A stretch of 64,000 nucleotides of DNA, taken from UBA8949 sp942493365. Lineage in GTDB: Bacteria > Bacillota > Clostridia > Saccharofermentanales > UBA5734. Below the pieces are notes generated by a model. The model was not told the DNA's origin and made no database searches. It worked only from the letters and a program-made list of their open reading frames with translations. The stretch lies in contig OW818697.1 of NCBI GenBank assembly GCA_942493365.1, positions 310,001 through 374,000 on the forward strand. Direction: 5' to 3'. The translations under genes were made by a program, and so were the position numbers. This document shows, piece by piece, positions 25,143-33,604 of the stretch. Positions within the stretch are counted from its first letter, which is position 1; each line of letters begins with the position of its first letter.

Positions 25143-26350
25143 CTTGTTGCCCCCTTTGCTTCTACTGTTCTTTTGGGGCCGGCGCTGATCTTTTCAGTCA
25201 GCGTTTTGACCGGATCCTGCACTTTACTGAGCAGCATCATGGCAGCAATGATGTACGGCTTATGCCCCGCTTCGCGGTAAAGCGGCACGCGATAACGTTC
25301 AAAGACCGAGGCGGCCACTTCGCCCTGCTGGCAGCTGACGCCGGAAATGTCCGCAGGCAGGCAATGCAGGTACAATGCTTGTCCGCCTTTGGTCAGACGC
25401 ATCCTGTCTTCGGTGCATTCCCAATCCTGATGTCTGGCGTTTTGTGCCAACAGTTCCTTTTCAAGGGCCTTGATGCCGTCGAAGTTCCCCTGGTCATAGA
25501 GACCTGTTCTCTTTTCCATGGCGGCATACGGCGCCCAGCTTTTGGGGTAGACGATGTCAGCATTGGCAAACGCTTCGGCCATCGAATTGGTTTTTGTGAA
25601 TGAACCGCCGCTGGCTGCCGCGTTTTTTTGAGCGATCGCTGCCACATCGGGCATCAGATCATAGCCTTCCGGACGGGCCAGCGAAACCTCCATGCCAAAA
25701 CGGGTCATCAGGCCAATGATGCCCTGCGGCACGGAGAGTGGCTTGCCATAACTGGGGGAGTAGGCCCAGCTCATGGCGATTTTTTTGCCCTTGAGCTGTT
25801 CAATACCGCCAAAATGATCGATCAAGTGGTTCATATCGGCCATGGCCTGGGTCGGATGGTCGATGTCGCATTGCAGATTGACCAGCGTGGGGCGCTGTTC
25901 CAGAACGCCGTCCTGATAGGCTTCCTGCAGATAGGCAGCGACTTCGCGCATGTAACGGTTGCCTTTGCCGATGTACATGTCGTCCCGAATGCCGATTACG
26001 TCGGCCATAAACGAAATCATGCTGGCCGTTTCCCGGACGGTCTCACCGTGGGCAATCTGGGATTTGCCTTCGTCGAGGTCCTGGACGGTCAGCCCCAGCA
26101 TATTGCTGGCACTGGCATAGCTGAAGCGAGTCCGGGTTGAGTTGTCGCGGAATATGGAAATGGCCAGACCGCTGTCGAAAAGGCGGGGCGAGATGTTGCT
26201 GACCCGCATTTGGCGCAAGATGTCGGCAACCGTAAAGACCGCCTTGAGCTCATCGTCGGTTTTGTCCCAGGTCAGCAGAAAGTCGTTGTTGAGCATTTTT
26301 CGCGTGTCAAGGCTATCCAGTTTTTGCAGCAAGTTTTTCAAGTTGTCCAT
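25139..26350 (-). CDS. ygeW: YgeW-type knotted carbamoyltransferase
   Basis: 403 residues. Carbamoyl-phosphate site FRDNSTRTRFS at 67-77, the DIDHPTQAMAD segment and HCLPAD near 336 place it in the aspartate/ornithine carbamoyltransferase superfamily. The longer C-terminus and sequence match the YgeW branch, whose substrate has not been firmly set. In the degradative direction it would give carbamoyl phosphate for the carbamate kinase encoded two genes on. GGAGGAG lies just before the ATG, and the start overlaps the NTPase gene by 13 bases. Confidence 0.93.
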   Translation of the reverse strand: MDNLKNLLQKLDSLDTRKMLNNDFLLTWDKTDDELKAVFTVADILRQMRVSNISPRLFDSGLAISIFRDNSTRTRFSYASASNMLGLTVQDLDEGKSQIAHGETVRETASMISFMADVIGIRDDMYIGKGNRYMREVAAYLQEAYQDGVLEQRPTLVNLQCDIDHPTQAMADMNHLIDHFGGIEQLKGKKIAMSWAYSPSYGKPLSVPQGIIGLMTRFGMEVSLARPEGYDLMPDVAAIAQKNAAASGGSFTKTNSMAEAFANADIVYPKSWAPYAAMEKRTGLYDQGNFDGIKALEKELLAQNARHQDWECTEDRMRLTKGGQALYLHCLPADISGVSCQQGEVAASVFERYRVPLYREAGHKPYIIAAMMLLSKVQDPVKTLTEKISAGPKRTVEAKGATR

Positions 26351-26835
26351 GCTTTCTCCTCCGTCAGGGGCATCATTTCGTATTCAGTCAGATTAAATTT
26401 TTGGATCATGTCCTCTACACAGGATTCGCGGATGGTGACATACACGTCGCGGCCGGTCGCAATGATTTTCTCAAACGCCCGGTAGAAGCCGCGTTCCGCC
26501 AATTCAAGCGGTCCGATTTCGTCGATAAAAACTGGGCTTGTTCCATTTTTGATGATTTCATCAACAATCGATGCAGCAAAGGCCAGTGCTTGTTCAGAAA
26601 ACACAAACTTGCCATAACTCGTTGCGTTCTTCCAGTTGGCGGGCTCTTGGCCGTCAAGCATGATGAACGGCATGCTTTCGCCGCTGGAAAGTCTGACCAT
26701 GCTGTAGCCTCTGAAAACACCCTCCTCAAACAGCTTGGGTGTGATAAACCCATCGCCCGCTCTCTTTTCTGCGAAGATTGAAAGAATTCTGGTGGTTTTT
26801 CCCTGATTTATTTTGCCCGTTATGATGTAAAACAT
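26338..26835 (-). CDS. THEP1-like P-loop NTPase
   Basis: 165 residues from the ATG at 26835. Walker A TGKINQGKTT (6-15) opens the protein and Walker B VFIDEIGPLEL comes at ~110. The early position of Walker A and the DEIGPLEL form are as in the nucleoside-triphosphatase THEP1 family. The start lies 5 bases after the stop of the membrane protein gene, with no clear ribosome site, so coupling is likely. A TTG 24 bases earlier overlaps that gene. Role unknown; it may work with the membrane protein or process a nucleotide. Confidence 0.72.
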   Translation of the reverse strand: MFYIITGKINQGKTTRILSIFAEKRAGDGFITPKLFEEGVFRGYSMVRLSSGESMPFIMLDGQEPANWKNATSYGKFVFSEQALAFAASIVDEIIKNGTSPVFIDEIGPLELAERGFYRAFEKIIATGRDVYVTIRESCVEDMIQKFNLTEYEMMPLTEEKAWTT

Positions 26836-26839
26836 GTTT

Positions 26840-27487
26840 TTACAACATGGCGAAGCCAAGGCTGGCTGCTACCGCGACCGTCAAGACAACAACCGATGTC
26901 AGCGGCTTGAGGACGAGCCTGTCGATGAATCCCGGCGATTTTTCTCTGCTCTGCAGACGAACATAGACAAAGATTATCGCGGCGTTGATCAGGCCTTCAA
27001 AAACGATGAAGCTGGCAATGCTGGTCCAGCCGCCATTCAACGTCCCGGAAGGAATGGAAAACAGGGTCAGAAAAGCCATGAACAGAACGAAGAAGGTCCG
27101 CCAGGCGGTGCTGGCCACAACGGCACCCATCAGGTTGTACGTCCATTTTTTTGAAACAAACAGTTTGAACAGGACCGCGACCGCCGCTGCTTCGGCCAAA
27201 ATGCAAACCGCTGGATTTAAAATCCGCAGGGTCGGCACAAAGGGCAGGAACAGATCAACCAATTTGATCACCGCCGCGACAATGGCGACAAAATACACGC
27301 TGCTGGTTTTCTGCGTTTGCCGGTAAGCCATGTTCATCAGCATAAAGCCGATGGGGAACATGACCAGGCCGGAGATGCCGTAGGGCAGCATGTGCAGAAC
27401 ATAGCCCAGCACGGCCTCGGCTAGGCCCCAGAGCGAGCCGTAAAGGACTGAAGTGAAGATCATTTTTTTCAAATTTTCGTTTTTCAT
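26840..27487 (-). CDS. Six-helix membrane protein, possible transporter S-component
   Basis: 215 residues, almost entirely hydrophobic, with about six membrane helices (near 12-30, 38-52, 63-85, 90-110, 118-140, 160-176) and a last one at ~193-212. Size and helix pattern recall ECF-type substrate-binding S-components, but I see no defining motif. It is the only membrane protein in the purine block, so substrate uptake is the simplest guess. AGGAGGG precedes the ATG, and the start overlaps the hyuA stop by 4 bases (ATGA). Confidence 0.65.
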   Translation of the reverse strand: MKNENLKKMIFTSVLYGSLWGLAEAVLGYVLHMLPYGISGLVMFPIGFMLMNMAYRQTQKTSSVYFVAIVAAVIKLVDLFLPFVPTLRILNPAVCILAEAAAVAVLFKLFVSKKWTYNLMGAVVASTAWRTFFVLFMAFLTLFSIPSGTLNGGWTSIASFIVFEGLINAAIIFVYVRLQSREKSPGFIDRLVLKPLTSVVVLTVAVAASLGFAML

Positions 27488-28863
27488 AATATCAAACCCT
27501 CCTGATTATTTGCATGGCATTTCACAAACTTTCCCCTGCCCGGTTGGCCAACAAATTCCCCCTCTTTAAAAACCATTTGGCCTCTTGAAAAAACCAGCTT
27601 GGGATAACCCTTGATCACGGTGCCTTCCCAAATGGTGTAGTCCACATGGGAATGCATATTGCTTTTGGAGACAACCACGTCTCGATTGGGATCATAAACC
27701 ACGATGTCGGCATCGCTGCCGGGTGCCAGGGTGCCTTTTTGCGGCAGACAGCCAAAGATGCGGGCAACATTCGTGCAGCAGACTTCGATGGCTTTGTTGA
27801 AAGATATCCGCCCCTGATTTGCCTCGCTCAGCATGTAGGGGTAAAGATTTTCGGTGCCCATGCAGCCGTTGGGGATTTGGGTGAAGTCATCTCGGCCCCA
27901 GGCTTTTTCAAACGACTGAAAGGGACAGTGATCGGAACCGATGGTGGCGATATCGCCCCGTTCGACACCCTGCCACAAGGCCCGTCGGCTGTCTTCGCCC
28001 TTGATCGCCGGTGAGCAGACGAAATTGATGCCGTCCGGCCGCCGATAAACGTCGTTGTTGAATTTCAGGTATTGCGGACAGGTCTCAGCGTATATTTCAC
28101 AGCCCTCGTCCCGGGCGCGGGTCACCTCGGCCAGGCCATCTTTGCAGGCCAGATGAACAATGTAGACCGCGCAATGCAGCGCTTGGGCCAGATGAATGAC
28201 CTTGCGCACGGCATCCGCCTCGACAAATTCCGGACGGCTCTCGTAATGGTGCCAGGCGGTCGTTTTCCCTTCACGCAGCAGTTGCGCCGTCCGCTGTCGG
28301 ATCAGATCAGGATTTTCGGCGTGAACCGCGATCAGGGTGCCGGTTTCGGCTGATCTGGTCAGCGCGGCCGCCAGATCGCCATCACTGACCATCAGGCCAT
28401 CGTAGACCATGTACAGTTTGAAGCTTGTAATGCCGAAATCTGCAGATTGGGCAAAATCGGCCAGAACGGCCGGCGTCAGATCGGTGATCGCGGTGTGCAG
28501 GCCAAAATCAATGCAGGTCTCGCGTTGCATAACGACGATTTTGGCTTTGGCATCATCCAGGAGGCCCTGGCCTTTGCGCTGGACGGCAAAGTCAAAGATT
28601 GTGGTCACGCCACCGCAGGCCGCGGCGCGGGTGCCGGAGGCGTAATCGTCGGCCGAAACAGCAGCGCCGACCGGCGTCTGCAAATGGACATGGGCGTCAA
28701 TAGCCCCCGGCAGCACCAGCAGACCTGCTGCGTCGACGACAAAGCCACCTGGTGAATCCAGGTCCTGTCCGATGCAGGCAATTCTGCCGTCCCTGATCAC
28801 GACATCGGCTTGAAAACGATCTGATGCTGTGATGAGGGTGCCGTTTTTGATGATGCCATCCAT
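27484..28863 (-). CDS. hyuA: Dihydropyrimidinase/hydantoinase-type cyclic amidohydrolase
   Basis: 459 residues. Zinc ligands H58 and H60 (HVHLQ), predicted carbamylated lysine K149 in SFKLYM, H181 (HAEN), IVHLAC and the GSDHCPF aspartate identify a dihydropyrimidinase-family enzyme. It opens a cyclic ureide ring by hydrolysis. In the purine cluster it should act on a ring-opened or reduced purine intermediate. Second gene of the block, 17 bases after ygeX. Confidence 0.9.
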   Translation of the reverse strand: MDGIIKNGTLITASDRFQADVVIRDGRIACIGQDLDSPGGFVVDAAGLLVLPGAIDAHVHLQTPVGAAVSADDYASGTRAAACGGVTTIFDFAVQRKGQGLLDDAKAKIVVMQRETCIDFGLHTAITDLTPAVLADFAQSADFGITSFKLYMVYDGLMVSDGDLAAALTRSAETGTLIAVHAENPDLIRQRTAQLLREGKTTAWHHYESRPEFVEADAVRKVIHLAQALHCAVYIVHLACKDGLAEVTRARDEGCEIYAETCPQYLKFNNDVYRRPDGINFVCSPAIKGEDSRRALWQGVERGDIATIGSDHCPFQSFEKAWGRDDFTQIPNGCMGTENLYPYMLSEANQGRISFNKAIEVCCTNVARIFGCLPQKGTLAPGSDADIVVYDPNRDVVVSKSNMHSHVDYTIWEGTVIKGYPKLVFSRGQMVFKEGEFVGQPGRGKFVKCHANNQEGLIL

Positions 28864-28880
28864 TGGTCAGCCTTTCCGGA

Positions 28881-30080
28881 TTATGCTCCTGTCGTGTCGA
28901 TCAGGCTCTGATAATCGCCATCCCAGACGATGCGCCGATAAATCTCCGTGTCGGTATTGCCTTCGGTACTGAACAAAAGCACTCTGGACTGCTCGCCCAG
29001 CCCGGCGGCCTCTTTCAGCGCCTGGTATTGCGGGTCGCTTTGCAGCACGCTCAAGACCCCCATGGTAATGGCGCCCGATTCACCGGAGATCACACGCGCG
29101 TCTCCTTTTAAGGGATTGCCCAGCAGCCGCATCCCTTTCGCCGCCATCCAGTCTGGCACCGACAGAAAAATGTCGGCGCAATTCCTGAGGATTTCCCAGG
29201 CGACCGGATTGGGTTCGCCGCAGGCCAGGCCGGCCATAATCGTATCCAGCGCGCCGGACACCGTCGTGCGCTCGCCGGCCAGTGCTGATTGGTAAAAGCA
29301 ATCCGCCTTGTCCGGTTCGACGATGATGATTATCGGTGGATTTTTATCGTAAATTGACAAGAAAATACTGGCCATGACCGCGGCAAAAGCGCCAACGCCC
29401 GCCTGCAAAAAGATGTGCGTCGGCCGGAGACCCTGTAGCTGAACGACCGTTTCCTGGGCAATGGTCGAGTAGCCCTGCATGATCCAGGTCGGCACATCGA
29501 CATAGCCGTCCCAGGCGGTGTCCTGGATGACCTCCCAGCCGTTCTTCGCGGCCTGTTCCGTCATCATGCGAACGGTTTCGTCGTAATTGAAATCAGTAAT
29601 TTTCACCTGAGCCCCAAACTGGGCGATGTTGTTGACCCGGTTCTGCGAGCTGCCTTTGGGCATGAAGACGACGACCTCGCAGCCCAGTTGCTGGCCCATC
29701 CAGGCGACGCCGCGACCGTGGTTGCCATCGGTGGCCGTAGCAAAAGTGACATTGCCCAGACGGCGCTTGATTTCGTCAGACGCCAGGATGTTCATCGGCG
29801 TCTCGACGATGTCCATGCCGTTTTTCTGGGACAGATATTTGCCGATCGCATAGGAAGCACCAAGCACTTTAAACGAATTGAGGCCAAAGCGGAAGGATTC
29901 ATCTTTGAGGAATATCTCCGCCAGCCCCAAGTGCTCGGCCATTTTTGTCAGGCGGATCAGCGGCGTTTTTTCGTACTCCGTAAAGCTCTCGTGGAAACTC
30001 TTCACTTCGAACAGCGTATTGCCACTGATGAAGGGTTTGTGCTCCGCGCTGTTTTTATTGCTGTTGATCATCCACTTCAT
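28881..30080 (-). CDS. ygeX: YgeX-type diaminopropionate ammonia-lyase
   Basis: 399 residues. Fold-type II PLP enzyme with the Schiff-base lysine K71 in NSFKVLGASYA and the loop ATATDGNHGRGVAW. Family members convert 2,3-diaminopropionate to pyruvate and ammonia. First gene of the 17-gene purine block. I start at the ATG 30080 (MKWMINSNKN), with GGAGA 7 bases upstream and a length equal to the known family; a TTG at 30119 is less likely. A purine-aptamer-like leader lies upstream at 30211-30285. Confidence 0.9.
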   Translation of the reverse strand: MKWMINSNKNSAEHKPFISGNTLFEVKSFHESFTEYEKTPLIRLTKMAEHLGLAEIFLKDESFRFGLNSFKVLGASYAIGKYLSQKNGMDIVETPMNILASDEIKRRLGNVTFATATDGNHGRGVAWMGQQLGCEVVVFMPKGSSQNRVNNIAQFGAQVKITDFNYDETVRMMTEQAAKNGWEVIQDTAWDGYVDVPTWIMQGYSTIAQETVVQLQGLRPTHIFLQAGVGAFAAVMASIFLSIYDKNPPIIIIVEPDKADCFYQSALAGERTTVSGALDTIMAGLACGEPNPVAWEILRNCADIFLSVPDWMAAKGMRLLGNPLKGDARVISGESGAITMGVLSVLQSDPQYQALKEAAGLGEQSRVLLFSTEGNTDTEIYRRIVWDGDYQSLIDTTGA

Positions 30081-30127
30081 GCGCTGTCTCCATAAATCAG
30101 TCGATAAGGGTGTCGGCAATTGAAAAC

Positions 30128-30179
30128 AAAAAAGCCCCGCTGCATAAGATACAAGGAACTAATTATTATTGCACCAGCG
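30128..30179 (-). terminator. Possible regulated terminator in the ygeX leader
   Basis: On the minus strand CGCTG and TAA pair with TTA and CAGCG around a bulged stem, followed by GGGGC and TTTTTT. It lies between the aptamer and the ygeX start, where a transcription-terminating expression platform would be. The GGGGC between stem and T run makes it imperfect. Confidence 0.4.
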
Positions 30180-30210
30180 ATTTGCTGCATAATATAGTTT
30201 CCAACCTGTA

Positions 30211-30285
30211 TCTCCTGTAGCCTGAGGCAATTATCGGTTGCCTAGTAGAAACGCCCAATCCATATTCATGAGCTTATACATGAGA
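30211..30285 (-). promoter_or_regulatory. Purine-riboswitch-like aptamer upstream of ygeX
   Basis: Read on the minus strand: P1 TCTCATG (30285-30279) pairs with CAGGAGA (30217-30211) with one A-G mismatch. Next come TATAAG as J1/2, a P2 hairpin (GCTCA/TGGGC) with ATATGG in its loop, and J2/3 CGTTTCTAC (30253-30245). The P3 hairpin is TAGGCAA-CCGATAA-TTGCC and J3/1 is CAGGCTA. TTTCTAC, the CCG of loop 3 and ATATGG of loop 2 are hallmarks of the guanine/adenine riboswitch fold. The pairing base in GGCTA is C, as in guanine-type members. J3/1 is longer than usual and has GGCTA instead of GACTA, so ligand preference may differ. Confidence 0.7.
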
Positions 30286-30380
30286 CATATTTATTATTGT
30301 ACCTATACTCTATACCTTTTTTCACACATTTACAAATTTTCCCAGGTTTTTCCTGCCTGTACCTTGTTTCTGGAAAGCGT

Positions 30381-30386
30381 TATAAT
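30381..30386 (+). promoter_or_regulatory. -10 element of the CPBP protease gene
   Basis: Perfect TATAAT 56 bases before the start at 30442. TTGTTT at 30364 is too close (11 bp) to serve as -35, and no good hexamer is seen at 16-18 bp. Confidence 0.45.
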
Positions 30387-30441
30387 AGAATCACATAACA
30401 AGTGATCGGGCCGAAGCGAAATTTGCATTGAGGTTGACGGT

Positions 30442-31290
30442 ATGCAAACAGCAACGGAACTGCATGGTTTTTCTCGTTTGTTGGCGATTGTCCTTTGTTT
30501 TATTTTTGGCGGCGCCATTGGTGTAGCTGCCTATTATAAGGAGATCCCTTTAGAAATCCGTTTTTGGCTGCGCCTCGGTTTGTGCGTGATCTTCCTGGTT
30601 GGTCTCTGGGTTTTCCGACATCATCAATCGGTCCTGGAAACCAGCCTTGCCTTTTGGGCGATTATCACGGGTGTCCTTGCGGCCAGCCTGATTGGTAATT
30701 CCTTTATTGAATGGCTTGGCATTTCGTCCGACGATGCGCGCGGTTATGCCATTGCCAAGATCAGTGAGGTATTGCCGATTATCCTGCTGATTTTGCTGGT
30801 TGTTTTATTAAGAGGGCGCAAATTCAAGGAACTCTACCTTTACGGTGGCAGGGTCTGGCTATCGCTGCTCGGCGGCTTGGCCGTCAGCGTCGTCTTGTTC
30901 GGCTATTTCATCTCCCAGGGTGGCTGGCAGGTTTTTGAGGGTAACAATCTGGTAGCACTCTTGCCGACCATCGGCTGGATCAGCATTTTTTCGATATTCA
31001 ACGCGGTAATGGAGGAATTGTGGTTTCGCGGCCTTTTCCTCTCGCGTTTCGAAGCGATGCTCGGACGTCGGTGGGCGTTTTGGCTGACCGCGCTGCTGTT
31101 TGGCCTGTTGCACGCCTTCGGCGCCTTCACGGGCACCTTGGGGTCATTGTTGCTGACTGTTTTTACCTTGTTGATGGGGCTTGCTTTTGGCTTTATCGTG
31201 CAGCGAACCAAAAGCATCTGGGGCGCGGTCCTGGGTCATTTCTTCGCTGATTTCTTCATGATGGTGGGCTATTTCTCGACCACTGGCTGA
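30442..31290 (+). CDS. CPBP family intramembrane metalloprotease
   Basis: 282 residues with about eight hydrophobic helices. The three CPBP motifs are present: EELWFR with E191, E192 and R196; H224 in FGLLHAFG; and H266 in GHFFAD. Family members (Rce1/CAAX-protease-like) cleave substrates within the membrane; some give immunity to bacteriocins. No bacteriocin gene is adjacent, so the substrate is open. GAGG lies 10 bases before the ATG. Divergent from the purine block. Confidence 0.88.
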   Translation: MQTATELHGFSRLLAIVLCFIFGGAIGVAAYYKEIPLEIRFWLRLGLCVIFLVGLWVFRHHQSVLETSLAFWAIITGVLAASLIGNSFIEWLGISSDDARGYAIAKISEVLPIILLILLVVLLRGRKFKELYLYGGRVWLSLLGGLAVSVVLFGYFISQGGWQVFEGNNLVALLPTIGWISIFSIFNAVMEELWFRGLFLSRFEAMLGRRWAFWLTALLFGLLHAFGAFTGTLGSLLLTVFTLLMGLAFGFIVQRTKSIWGAVLGHFFADFFMMVGYFSTTG

Positions 31291-31378
31291 TTGGTTTTTT
31301 TCGATTTTTGATTACGCACTGGACCGGGTGCGGCAGATTGCCAGAAATTGCCGCTGATAGCGTTTGGTCACTGAAATC

Positions 31379-31387
31379 TGCTATAAT
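31379..31387 (+). promoter_or_regulatory. Extended -10 promoter of ywbE
   Basis: TG-C-TATAAT at 31379-31387, 36 bases before the ywbE start. No -35 hexamer is evident, as is common with extended -10 promoters. Confidence 0.6.
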
Positions 31388-31423
31388 TTAGCCAACTATT
31401 CTAACCTTGATTGAGGTCTAAGT

Positions 31424-31618
31424 ATGGACGGAACTAGACGCAGTAACATCAAAATCGGCGATGCCGTCAGGGTGATCCAGAAGCAGGATCAGCCCTCCGG
31501 CAAACTTACTGTTGGCGTCGTCGCGCGCATCCTGACCAACTCGCAGGAGCACCCGCACGGTATCAAGGTGATGCTGTCCAGCGGCATTGTTGGACGGGTC
31601 AAGGAGATCTTTTCATAA
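31424..31618 (+). CDS. ywbE: YwbE family protein
   Basis: 64 residues, the full length of the family. RSNIKIGDAV, KQDQPSGKLT, ILTNSQEHPHGIKV and GIVGRVKEI match YwbE (DUF2196) along its whole length. It is a small cytoplasmic protein, likely a beta-barrel, of unknown function. The stop overlaps the next start by one base (TAATG). Confidence 0.92.
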   Translation: MDGTRRSNIKIGDAVRVIQKQDQPSGKLTVGVVARILTNSQEHPHGIKVMLSSGIVGRVKEIFS

Positions 31619-31959
31619 TGAATATCCAGATTTATGGCAAGCCCAAGTGTTTCGATACTCAAAAAGCCGAGCGCTGGTTCAAGGAGCGCGGTGTTAAATT
31701 TCAGTCGATCAATTTACTCGAGAAGGCCATGAGCAAGGGCGAGTTTCAAAATGTCGCCCGCGCCGTGGGCGGACTTGATCCGATGATCGACGCCAAGGCC
31801 AAAGATCAGGCAACGGTCACGCTGCTCAACTATCTCGGTGCCGTCGCGCGCGAAGAAAAAGTTTTCGAAAACCAGCAGGTGCTGAAAACGCCGATCGTCC
31901 GCAACGGCAAACAGGCCACGCTCGGTTTTCAGCCGGATATTTGGCAAACATGGGCTTGA
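31618..31959 (+). CDS. ArsC/Spx family thioredoxin-fold protein
   Basis: 113 residues. N-terminal YGKPKCFDTQKAERWF has a single active-site-type cysteine (C11), then RGVKFQSINL, and TPIVRNGKQATLGF near the end, which is the ArsC/Spx fold with the cis-proline before V. A Spx-type CxxC is absent, so it is not classical Spx. It could be a small arsenate-reductase-like thiol oxidoreductase. Translation is coupled to ywbE through the TAATG overlap. Confidence 0.85.
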   Translation: MNIQIYGKPKCFDTQKAERWFKERGVKFQSINLLEKAMSKGEFQNVARAVGGLDPMIDAKAKDQATVTLLNYLGAVAREEKVFENQQVLKTPIVRNGKQATLGFQPDIWQTWA

Positions 31960-32108
31960 TCCAGGCGAATGCAACCGCAACTTGTCATCAATTTCCGCAA
32001 AAGCAACACCCTGTTGCTGGTGTTGACACGCCTGCCAAGGCATAATTGAATCATCGATCGATGCTCAATATATGTTAGAATCATACTGAAGATGATAGCG
32101 AGGCGTTT

Positions 32109-33014
32109 ATGATGAATTTTGGTGACAATCTGCAATTTTATCGGAAGAAGAACAATATTACCCAAGAACAGCTGGCGGAAAAGCTTAGTGTATCGCGGCA
32201 ATCGATTTCCAAATGGGAATCGAATACAACCTATCCCGAAATGGACAAACTGCTGCAAATCTGCGACCTCTTCGCCTGCACGCTCGACACCCTGCTACGC
32301 GGCGACGCCGAAAGCGCCTGCAACGAAGACACGGTGGACTACGACCGCCACACCAATGGTTTCAGCCGCGCCATCACCGTCGGTCTGTTTCTGATGCTGC
32401 TGGGGGTTGTCGCACTACTGACCATGATCGGCTTTGGCCTGAACGACACCTTTGGCGTTTTGGTCCTGCTAGCCTTGATCATCGCCGGCTTGATGACCAT
32501 GATTACCGCCGGACTTGGCCATGATTCCTTTACCAAAAAGCATCCCAATATCAAACCGTTTTACGAGGCAAAGGTGATTGAAAAGGCCGAGAAGCGCTTT
32601 AACATCGCCATGCCCGCCGCCGTCGGCGGCTTGCTGTTGGGCGTTTTGTGGATGGTTGGCAGCTCTTTGCTACCCTTGTTGCCAGGCACCAATCGCAACT
32701 TGTACGTGGCCGCTTTTATTCTTATCGAATCGATCGCCATTGCCGTCATGGTTTATGCCGGCATGCAGAAGGATAAGTATGATATCCACAAGTACAACCG
32801 GCAAAACGACCCCAAGGTCAAGGCCAAAGCTGATGACCCGCTGGTCGGCAAATGGTGCGGCAGTATCATGATGCTGGCCATCGCCTCCTATCTGACCATG
32901 GGCCTCGCTGCGGGCTGGTGGGCAACCGCCTGGGTGGTCTTCCCCATCGCCATTTTGTTGTGCGGCATGGCTTCCCTGATCATTAGCAAAACCGAAAAGC
33001 AAGGAGACCAATAA
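32109..33014 (+). CDS. XRE-family HTH regulator with membrane C-terminus
   Basis: 301 residues. Residues ~6-60 are a Cro/CI helix-turn-helix (ITQEQLAEKLSVSRQSISKWE). The rest has two pairs of membrane helices (~87-130, ~168-215) and a last pair at ~255-292. DNA-binding proteins of this build are membrane-tied regulators in Firmicutes, probably sensing envelope or small-molecule signals. A second ATG at 32112 has the better distance (8 bases) from GAGG. One base separates it from the flavodoxin gene, so the two form an operon. An extended -10 (TG-T-TAGAAT, 32073-32081) lies upstream. Confidence 0.85.
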   Translation: MMNFGDNLQFYRKKNNITQEQLAEKLSVSRQSISKWESNTTYPEMDKLLQICDLFACTLDTLLRGDAESACNEDTVDYDRHTNGFSRAITVGLFLMLLGVVALLTMIGFGLNDTFGVLVLLALIIAGLMTMITAGLGHDSFTKKHPNIKPFYEAKVIEKAEKRFNIAMPAAVGGLLLGVLWMVGSSLLPLLPGTNRNLYVAAFILIESIAIAVMVYAGMQKDKYDIHKYNRQNDPKVKAKADDPLVGKWCGSIMMLAIASYLTMGLAAGWWATAWVVFPIAILLCGMASLIISKTEKQGDQ

Positions 33015-33015
33015 T

Positions 33016-33522
33016 ATGAAAACTGTTGTCATTTATCGTTCAAAAACCGGGTTCACCGAAAGATACGCCCGCTGGATCGCCGAAGATTTAAAGTGTGATA
33101 TCTATGATCTCAAGCAAATCAAATCAGCCAGTCTGGCCCAATACGACCGGCTCATCTACGGCGGCGGCATTATGGCCGGGCAGGTCGGCGGACTCAAAAA
33201 AATCAAGGGTCTGCTGGCGCAATTCCCTGCCCAAAAGCTGATCGTTTTCGCGACCGGCGCGGCTGATGCTGATGATAAAATAAACTTGGCGAATATTACC
33301 GCCGCAAATCACTTGGCTGATGAAAAGCCGGCCATTCCCTTTTATTATTTTGAGGGTGGTCTGAATTATGAAAAGATGGGATTCTTTGCGCGAGCGATCA
33401 TGAAAATGGTCGCCAAATCAATGGCTCGGCAACAGGGCCAGACGGTCGACAAGCTGCAGTCCTACGATCACACCGACCGCAAACTGATTGCACCGTTGGT
33501 GGCCGATATGAAGATTGAATAA
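33016..33522 (+). CDS. Flavodoxin-fold protein
   Basis: 168 residues. The FMN phosphate loop is YRSKTGFTERYARWI at the N-terminus, followed by YDRLIYGGGIMAG and LIVFATGA, as in flavodoxin-domain (protoporphyrinogen-oxidase-like) proteins. It probably carries electrons or keeps quinone/flavin partners reduced. AGGAG precedes the ATG, one base after the HTH gene stop, so the regulator may control it. Confidence 0.85.
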   Translation: MKTVVIYRSKTGFTERYARWIAEDLKCDIYDLKQIKSASLAQYDRLIYGGGIMAGQVGGLKKIKGLLAQFPAQKLIVFATGAADADDKINLANITAANHLADEKPAIPFYYFEGGLNYEKMGFFARAIMKMVAKSMARQQGQTVDKLQSYDHTDRKLIAPLVADMKIE

Positions 33523-33561
33523 TCTGTTCATATATTTTGACTATCAAAATATCATGGCGCG

Positions 33562-33570
33562 TGCTATAAT
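33562..33570 (+). promoter_or_regulatory. Extended -10 promoter of the nitronate monooxygenase-like gene
   Basis: TG-C-TATAAT, 34 bases before the start. TTGACT at 33537 is 22 bp away, too far for a normal spacer. Confidence 0.55.
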
Positions 33571-33604
33571 CTATTGATGTCCCTGTGACAAGAAGGAGCC
33601 GCCC

